Shown here: positions 56,178-64,000 of the stretch, in pieces | How the letters are laid out: the number at the start of each line of letters is the position of its first letter | Position numbering within the stretch: position 1 is the stretch's first letter | Position numbers and translations under genes: made by a program | NCBI GenBank assembly: GCA_947623455.1 | Contig: OX392538.1 | Coordinates: 27,217,001-27,281,000 of the forward strand | DNA: 64,000 nt | Reading direction: 5' to 3' | Origin: Mimachlamys varia | Taxonomy: Eukaryota > Mollusca > Bivalvia > Pectinida > Pectinidae | The notes under the pieces: model-generated | Seen by the model: the letters and a program-made list of their open reading frames with translations, nothing else | The model's database searches: none | Told to the model about the DNA's origin: nothing

Positions 56178-56199
56178 TATATATTTCTTCCCCAGCCTG

Positions 56200-58585
56200 C
56201 CCATTCACCTCAAACTTGCATAATCTTCATTCTGTGGTTGTGTCACTACTACTACATGAAGTAGACAAGTAATTGGTAGAAGTAGAAGAAATATTTCGAT
56301 CTTTCGCAAGAAGACATATATGCAAAAGCTGATTGAATGTCGAATTAGACGAGAAACCAGGCACTTTATTTAGAGTCGCATATATGATCAAAGATAGTAT
56401 TAACGCTGTAGTGTTATTTCTGCGACAAACATTGTAAAAACACAAACATAAAACAAACAAGGTTATTAACAAACAAAACATAGAAAGAAAACAAAAGCTA
56501 AGCATTCAAAACTGTACACTATCACAGACCATTATTAACGTGAAATTATACTACATATACAAGTGTAAGTAAAATATTGGAGACATACTTGTTTAACATA
56601 GCAGAATATAGTTGCATATCACAATTACCAGAAATATAAAATAAATAGAGGATATTCAATGGTTTGTCGTTTAATATCAAATATATTTCACGAGTATCGC
56701 AGATTTTGTTTATAGGTTTACAAGTGCGTAGAAAATATTTTTTGCTCATCACCGCAGTCAAGATACAAGTTTTATCTATTTGATAATTTTCTATATTTCA
56801 CTGGCAAAAATGTAATCGCAAAACATACTAAAGAAAAAAAAATGGATTCTTATGCTACTACATGAACTAAATATAATAAAGCTACTTGGACTGCCATGTT
56901 TACTGTTTAACCGCGTAAGTTAGAATCCTTGTTTCAGTAGCAAGGTCAGACAAAACATTGCATAATTTCCCGGATTTTTGTTTTTAAACATACAATTACT
57001 TCCACATTTTTTATTGTGTCCTGTGGGATGGACCTGGGAACTAAGTCCGATCAAAGTCTGCGAAGACTTTAGAGAGATTATATTCTAATCCAAGGTCCAG
57101 CTAGAGATACAGATCCGGATTTTCAAGAACACTAGTATACAATAATTTGGTTATTCCAACTTTATGGGAAAAAAATCAAGCGTTTCGAATTAGGAACGAA
57201 TTTTGGAAATGATAAGTCTTAAAAAATTACCATAACGCATACGTTTTGGTTGTTGAACGGGCAGATCCATTGATCTAGTTATCTAGTGTGAGCTAATTCT
57301 GACGTATTGACATGTTGTGCGAAATAAAAAAAAAGAACAACGCCACAATAACTGGTTAAGTAAAAAACAATTCACAGTATATATATTGTCGGGCTAGCTG
57401 GACATGACGAAGGTATCTATCTTACTTTCATCCGCTGAAGATTCCGGTATTTCCGGACTTAATGTATATATTCTGCCAAGTCACTCATCGGATGTACATG
57501 TAATGACGTCCCTATCCTGTATACCTAGTAAATCCCGACACAGGCGTCGGACGTGGGCGGCTATTTAAATCCACACGAAGTACAAATAACATTGTTGGTC
57601 TAAGGCCACAATTAATGTTACTATATGTTTTTATTGTAACGTTTAAATGTATAACAATTTCCTATTGTTGATAGCTAACTTTCCTTTATAACCTGTTAAG
57701 CGCAACATCTTTGGAGGAAATTTTCTAAAATTCAACATACAATGTATAAGATAGCATGTTGGTATTTTTGCTGTGATAATCGTCTGCATGTGTCACCAAT
57801 TTCAAATATAAACTTCCGGGTCGGGGGTAGAGGTAAATAGAGGATTAATCGCAATACACCTTGCGCCAAAATACAAATTTAATGTGCAAAATAATAAAAC
57901 GGACACAGCAGTTGATAAAATGCTATCTCTCTTGAGTACATCAACACCATTTTTTTTTTTTTTACACAAATACAGATTTTTTACAGGCATAGTTTTTACT
58001 AAACAAAATATTTTTAAGGGATCCAAATCAGAGGTACTGAACCCGGAAACACTTAATTGTGACCTTTCATTTCCTTTAAAAGAATATGTATTGACATAAT
58101 AAATAATTATGATCTTGCAAGTCAATATGAATAAAATAACAGACAAAGCCTATATAAATTCTCTCCACAAGATGGCACGAGTAAACTTAAATAAGCTTAG
58201 AAAATAAGATTTACCTGTAAATATCTGATAAAATATCACCACGATATTTATTATACTTTGCCAATGGAAATATTAATATTTCTTTTTAATATAAATATCT
58301 GTATTACAATTATAATCAAATACGAAGATCAATTAAATCCTTCGATTCAATTGTGTGCTGGTAATTCGATCTTCATAAAAAAAGTGACGTTTTTCCCAGT
58401 TATACAATTTTATGAACTTTTTTCTCATTTCTTGATCAATAGGACATGCTAAAACAAAATGATGACTCATCTTCAATATTAATTTGAGAATGACGTATTT
58501 TACATTGCCGTTAAACTCTATCTTTATTTCCATATCGACCTGTCTCAATATAAAGAGAATGCATTGATAATCCTAATTTTATGAA
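56200..58585. other. Intergenic, nothing recognised
   Basis: Short hydrophobic frames (for example 56505-56227 minus) come from T-rich composition. No splice-consistent exons were found. Confidence 0.45.
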
Positions 58586-58589
58586 TATA

Positions 58590-58800
58590 ATCAGAGAATA
58601 CTGAAGCGTCACCAAAACCTTAATCTGAAATTTAATTAGAGGCAAAAATGAACAAAATGGAAAGATTCACATGGAGACCCATGCAAAAGTACAAGGGAAT
58701 AAGATCAGGTGTTCCGGAAGAGTAAGCGTCTTCTGCTTCATCGACGACACCCGCCATGTAAATCTTTGTCACAATCACAACAAACACAACAAGATCCGTT
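58590..58800 (-). repeat. VVDEAED dispersed repeat, partial copy
   Basis: On the minus strand it reads MAGVVDEAEDAYSSGTPDLI, with the flanking blocks of the family. It abuts a SINE that begins near 58810. Confidence 0.75.
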
Positions 58801-58809
58801 TTCAAATTT

Positions 58810-59032
58810 GTTTTGGTTTGTTTTATTTTTGTTTTACGTCCTTTTAACAACCATGGTCATTTAAGGACAAGCCTGATTTTGGAGTAAAGCCGGAGTACCC
58901 GGAGAAAAACCACCGACCTACGGCCAGTACCTGGCAACAGCCCCACGTGGAATTCGAACTCGCAACCCAGAGAGAGATGGATGGCTAATGGTAGACTTCA
59001 GGACACCTCAACCACTCGGTCACCTCGCCCCT
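58810..59032 (-). repeat. tRNA-derived SINE, family 4 (Leu/Ser-type head)
   Basis: On the minus strand: GGCGAGGTGACCGAGTGGTT, B box GCGAGTTCGAATTCCACG, then GGTCGGTGGTTTTTCTCCGG and the tail TAAAAGGACGTAAAACAAAA. The tail is of the widespread metazoan 3'-domain type. Confidence 0.82.
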
Positions 59033-59270
59033 CTTTTTTTCAAAGGTAAATACTTGGTCAAATAATATGTTGTTAATCTATGTCATTAACTAAATGTCTG
59101 TATACATGACACTCAGAAGAATTTGCTAAGAGACGATGTGTCATCTTAGGCCTAATCCGCATCATTAGCCTGTGCCTACTGCGCATGCTGGTCCGGTATT
59201 AGTACACAGTTCGTATAAACAGGAACAGACAGTGGTCGTATTGCGGGCGCGTGTGCAGTCGACGATCAAG

Positions 59271-59353
59271 ATGAGGATAAATGAAATCAAAATTGTCATC
59301 TTCTCTCTGCTTGCTTTAATAGCAGAGGTATCGGCTGTTATAACGGCCCCAGG
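59271..59353 (+). CDS. Signal-peptide first exon of an unidentified secreted or membrane protein
   Basis: ATG at 59271 opens MRINEIKIVIFSLLALIAEV and then SAVITAP, with a hydrophobic core and a likely cut after VSA. The exon ends in phase 2 at a consensus donor, GG|GTAAGT. Upstream sequence 59150-59270 is GC-richer than its surroundings and could hold the 5' UTR and promoter. I found no convincing second exon before the window ends. Confidence 0.5.
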
Positions 59354-59359
59354 GTAAGT

Positions 59360-62300
59360 TTAAAATATATTGTCTATGTAGTTTTTATTATTGTTTCATT
59401 CCTAGGGGGCTTACTCAATGAAAGTATCTATCATTCAAATCATTTCCTTTTTGGAAGTTGAACTCACCACCATACTTCACACCATGCGGTTTTCTTTTCT
59501 CCAAAACTTAATTTGCAAAAATCGTAAAAAAAATCGAAGAATTTATGCATAACAAGATGATTTTAAAGTGTTAATATGTATCATCTAAACATCGACTTTT
59601 ACGACTTGTCAAATAAATATTTTTATGAATAAAAATCGCGTCGTGTTTAAGTATGATGGTCTGATCAGCTCCTAAAAGTTTTTTTTTTAATAATTGACAT
59701 TTTCATTAAATTAGCCCCTTGTGGTCAATTGTTATTAAAAAAAAACTCAAAATATTCAAAATCTTCCTATCGTGGTTGTCTGAATATATGGCACTCATTG
59801 AGATATTGTACGATCGTTATTACCTAAAGGTTTGTTGTTGTTTTTTTTTGTAGATAAAAATGCCATCGTTTACCATTATAACCTTATAATACAGTCTTCG
59901 CATAAAAAAACTTTCGTTTTGATATTGCATCACCTTTTATGCTATTGAAGCGTATATATCTGATATACAAGTGCAATCACTTAGTGTGTGCATTCTGTAA
60001 ACTGCAGTATTTTAAGTTTTATTGTTACCGACACAAAAAAAACCCCAATAATTTGAAGATCTTGTATTAAGATTAATTAATTATTTTATATCAATATCAG
60101 TATTAATAAGAGGCAATTTTTAAGAAAGTTTTATGCAATAATGGTTTCTCATAAATGAAATACAGTTATACACGTACAATGTATATAGCCTATTGATGAG
60201 GTAGATACATGGTTTTACCAATCTAAGAAATAAATATCAACCGATGACAAAGTCAAATCTTGATATTTCTTTGCGGTCGAAAAAACATGTAACATAAAAA
60301 ACACAAAAGTAAACAACTAAAAGTGATCTTTACTTATTACCTTATCTGTATGAATATTTTCCGGGACACTGGAGTACATATGCAAATGTTGCTTTTAGCA
60401 GAGATATATGTACATTTGTAATGTAATATTTCTCTGGTTTTAGGAAAGATTAGAATCCATTTTCATATTATTTGCACAGAATCCCTTTCCCATAGAATTG
60501 ACATTTTGTATGGATAAAGGCCCCTGGATGAAAAGAGATTCGTCTTGGTTTGGAGCTAAAATTACTTCTGTCGTTCTTTGGCCACGCAAATGTATGAACG
60601 ATATACCTTCTATAGTATATCGTTTTTACATTTGGATATAATTTTTTACTCTCTCTTTATATCCATAATAAGAATTATGTAATTTTTGACAACTTTAACA
60701 CGTAATAAACTTGTGTTTTTGGTTATTATATATTTATTTTGTATGCATTTTTACTTTTGACATCGTTATTTGGCTCTGTATCCCTAGGATTATCAATAGG
60801 CCGTAAAACGATACTAAATTAAACACAGTTTTAACGTATTAGTTTAAACTTTCTGTTATTTCATTATAAGCAATTTAAACAATAAACAGAATGAAAATGG
60901 AAAATAGGAACAAGTGTCGCAGACACTTATGTAAACCTATCACCAGGACTAAACAGCAACTTGTATCTTCAGTACTTGTTAACACCATTTAAACACAAGC
61001 TCTCAATAATACAAGTGTTACCAGTAATTACTAATAATTAATAGTTTAAACATATAAAAAGTCAAGTTATGGGGTGAAATTCAATCCTATTATAAATGTT
61101 GCATGTCTTATTAATCTATTGTAGAACGTATTTTAACGTATTGGTAATATCCTCTGGGCAAACGAAACTCTGGAGTTGTATTTTAGTGGATAAAAGGGAA
61201 AATGGGGACTTGGTTAAAATACGTACAAGTATAAATTATGTACTTGTAAATGTGCTGTTTATTCCAAGATTTGTAATGTATAACTAGCCTTTCGACATGT
61301 TCCATGAACTAATATGCGTTGGAATTTATTACAGCAGCTAAAATAGTGATAGGTATGCCCACGCAATAAAACGAAAGGGTAGAATATACATGTAGTGTTG
61401 CCCATACCCGTCCCGTCCCGTCCCCTCCCAATGCAATTCAACAACTTGATTCTAACATGTTTTTGTCTAACTTCACCGAAAGGTCAAGTGTATATCACGG
61501 TTTAAAGGTCAATGCCCATGCTACGTTTGCTTTATATTTATAATGAAAAGCGGCATTTACGTCTTACACACAATACAATTCTATTTCAATAGCTTTCAAT
61601 AATGATTATTTATAGAGCTATAATGTCTGAAGACCCGCCAAGTATACTTGATTAACGCCGACTTATAAACATGCTTCGATTAATCATGTAGTAGTACATG
61701 AATTGTGAGATACCGGAACTACTTGACTGTATATGGAGTTTACGGAAGCGCGACCATCATGTTGTTACGGATTTAGTCAGCCTTTTAAGTTATATGTGTA
61801 AACTTAAACTTAAAAAGCTTTCAATAGTGAAAACCAACAAATATAAACCTTATATGTGTATGTATATGAGTGGATATCGGTTAGAGCTATATTATCTGAG
61901 TAGTTACACGTTCGTAAAAGTTTATTGTTGTATACCACTTGAACCAAAACATGGAACCAATGGCAACACAGCCTAAGAAACTGTCATGCTATACTTTAGG
62001 CATGCTTTATGCTTAAAATTTTCATATCATATATACTTGTAGTTAGTTTTATAACCATTTAACCACAGTTGCTTGAGTTTCTGTCAGTAAATAATAAATA
62101 TATATGTGTGAAATGAGCCTCCCTGTACATTCTGTAATGGGCCGCGGCTCCATATGTAAACATTTTTTTATATACTTACAGAAACCTCAAGCAACTGTGA
62201 TTTAACTTTATATTGTTACGTGGACATTTGAAATGTATGGATGGCCAAGTGTGTATTTACATTTGTGCTGTATTGCTGCCATTTAAGAGTGCATCACAAT

Positions 62301-63780
62301 TTGGTTTATGCTGTGAGCTTAAATCTAATAATGTAAAACCGCTTTAAACGAAGATGAATAACTTGAACTGAATTATGTGTATTTGTTATTCAGCAATAGG
62401 CATAATTGTCTTTCGGCATACAATCAGTGTATACAAATTGTTTATCAGCGTGGCAATGGTAGGTGGTAGAGCAGTTTGTTTGTATATCATGGACATACAA
62501 TTTTGATAAGTCAATATGAAAGGCAACAATATAGATTTTACATAGCCAGCTAGAGGTATATATAACAATGCAACGTGTAGTACAGCGAAACCTGTCTAAT
62601 CCGACACAATGAGGAAGTCACTGTTTTGGTCGGACAAGACAGCGTGTCGGAAAAGTAGGGGTTTTGAGTGGTACAGTAAGTCAGTTTGGTAGTTAATTGA
62701 CATTCTTCCATTATTAGTTTTAAGAAAAATATATGGGCATACTAAAATGTTGAAATTAAATAGAGTTATTGCTTATCAAATTAATGAATTATTAGCCCAT
62801 TTGAATCACTTATACAATACTTTTCATTTTATTCTCCATATTTGGAGATTGTTTTTCCCCGATTCAAACAATATTGTTGAATTGACTGTCCAATCTATCT
62901 GACTGTTTTAAATATGTCGCACGGCTGATAGACACCCTGGAGATCACTCTATAAGTTCCTTTTGAGAAAGTTAAGGGAAATCTTAATATCTCCGAATATT
63001 TGAAACATATTTTCTAATGTCAAATATAGCATATGTCTTTTTTGGACGAACTACACGTATCGGTTAAAAGTCTTTATCCTATTTATTTATTATATATTTT
63101 ATTTTTTTATCTATTTATTTATTTGTTTACATGTTACGTTATGACATCGTGTTATATTTGACGTTTGAAAGAAACCTAAGTGCAGGTGAACCTGTGATTT
63201 GTAAACATTTGTATTCCGATAATTTATCCTAACCTCGACAAAGACAAGTGGAAGGGATGTGTGTACACACAGCACGCTTCCGACTTACATCGTGTTAATC
63301 TCCATAACATTAGATGTGTGGGATTATTAGGGCCGATTAACACATACAAAACTACGTGCTTTGATAGGGGAAGTGGCAGTGACAGGATTTAGCAGTGTTT
63401 TTATACGAATCTTACGGGAAATGCGGTACAATATCGGATATGACAGGATTTTGAATCAGACAGTCTTCGCATGCATTATTTAATGCTTTAATACCAGCCA
63501 TGGTCGGGGGAGGGGGTTGGGGGTTGGTAGAGGTTGGGGTTGGGGGTAGAGTGAAAGGTTGAACACAGAACAGAAAAAAAGGACACCAGGGGGGGGGGGG
63601 GGTGCACTAAACAGAAAGAATGCATTCTCAGGAGAGACTAAGATAAATATAGAGAAGATGGTTCGAGAATCTCTTCAACTAGGTTGCACGAACGTACATA
63701 TAATTTGCTTTTTTTGCATTTCTATGCATCTCCTTCAGAAGAAAAGAGGTCAATATTGACCATTTTTATTTGAGTTTGTT
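59360..63780. other. Probable first intron of the plus-strand gene, no second exon found
   Basis: AT-rich, stop-rich sequence with a G-rich patch (63505-63605). If the 59.27-kb exon is real, this is intron 1 and the gene continues past 64000. Confidence 0.35.
62580..62690 (+). mobile_element. DNA-transposon end fragment
   Basis: TACAGCGAAACCTGTCTAAT followed by CCGACAC resembles Tigger/pogo terminal sequence. No coding region or opposite end was found nearby. Confidence 0.4.
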
Positions 63781-63784
63781 CAAA

Positions 63785-64000
63785 AGACCAATCTGATTAA
63801 AATACAGATCCTTGTTCTCACTCCGTTTTACAAGGATCTGACAACATCCCATAAGAGGTCACGTCCAGATGACCTTTGTCGCCTCTTTACTTAAACACTA
63901 AAATAATTTTCCATCTTGCAGCAAGCCATTTCGTCACATTATTCCGCACGAACTTTTTGGTGCCGAAATGACTAAACGGAAAAATGTGTTTATGCAAGCA
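63785..64000. repeat. Dispersed repeat, copy 2 (runs off the window)
   Basis: Same family as 43165-43420: CTGATTAAAATACAGATCCT, TCGCCTCTTTACTT, CGAAATGACTAAACGG and TTATGCAAGCA in order. Confidence 0.65.

Overview
The window is intron-rich, AT-rich animal DNA with GT-AG introns, tRNA-derived SINEs, many short inverted-repeat elements and minisatellites. The repeat landscape and the gene types suggest a lophotrochozoan, most likely a bivalve mollusc (possibly scallop-like). That assignment is inference and no species is claimed.

Three gene models can be built exon by exon with matching splice phases. (1) On the minus strand, 902-21631 holds the first 18 coding exons of a receptor tyrosine-kinase-like protein: signal peptide, a cysteine-rich start with two EGF-like modules, a long ectodomain I cannot assign with confidence, one membrane helix, and the start of a kinase domain whose glycine loop looks degenerate. 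The rest of the kinase lies left of the window. (2) On the minus strand, 34308-44338 holds a complete six-exon gene for a secreted protein with two fasciclin (FAS1) domains (311 residues). Its third intron carries a 2-kb array of a 17-bp satellite, and the exon-3 splice donor is itself made of a satellite unit. (3) On the plus strand, 49880-53178 holds a seven-exon transposase (606 residues) of the pogo/Tigger DDE type with a C-terminal PHD finger. It sits in an apparently complete element (48785-54435) with perfect 24-bp terminal inverted repeats and TA target duplications. A single plus-strand signal-peptide exon at 59271-59353 opens a further secreted-protein gene that I could not follow.

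Layout: 1-21.6 kb is the kinase gene with repeat-loaded introns. 21.6-34.3 kb is intergenic, with SINEs, a decayed non-LTR retrotransposon tail, a 28-bp array and a TTAA-flanked element carrying an internal 36-bp array. 34.3-44.3 kb is the FAS1 gene. 44.4-48.1 kb is intergenic with a 42-bp array. 48.1-55.4 kb is a nest of mobile DNA: two tandem copies of a hairpin-ended, possibly Crypton-like element, the left copy split by the pogo-PHD element. 55.4-64 kb is mostly non-coding, with a decayed non-LTR fragment, a SINE and the signal-peptide exon.

The most unusual points are the intact-looking pogo-PHD transposon nested in a datable host copy, and the placement of three different tandem arrays within about 25 bp of splice junctions in the two host genes.
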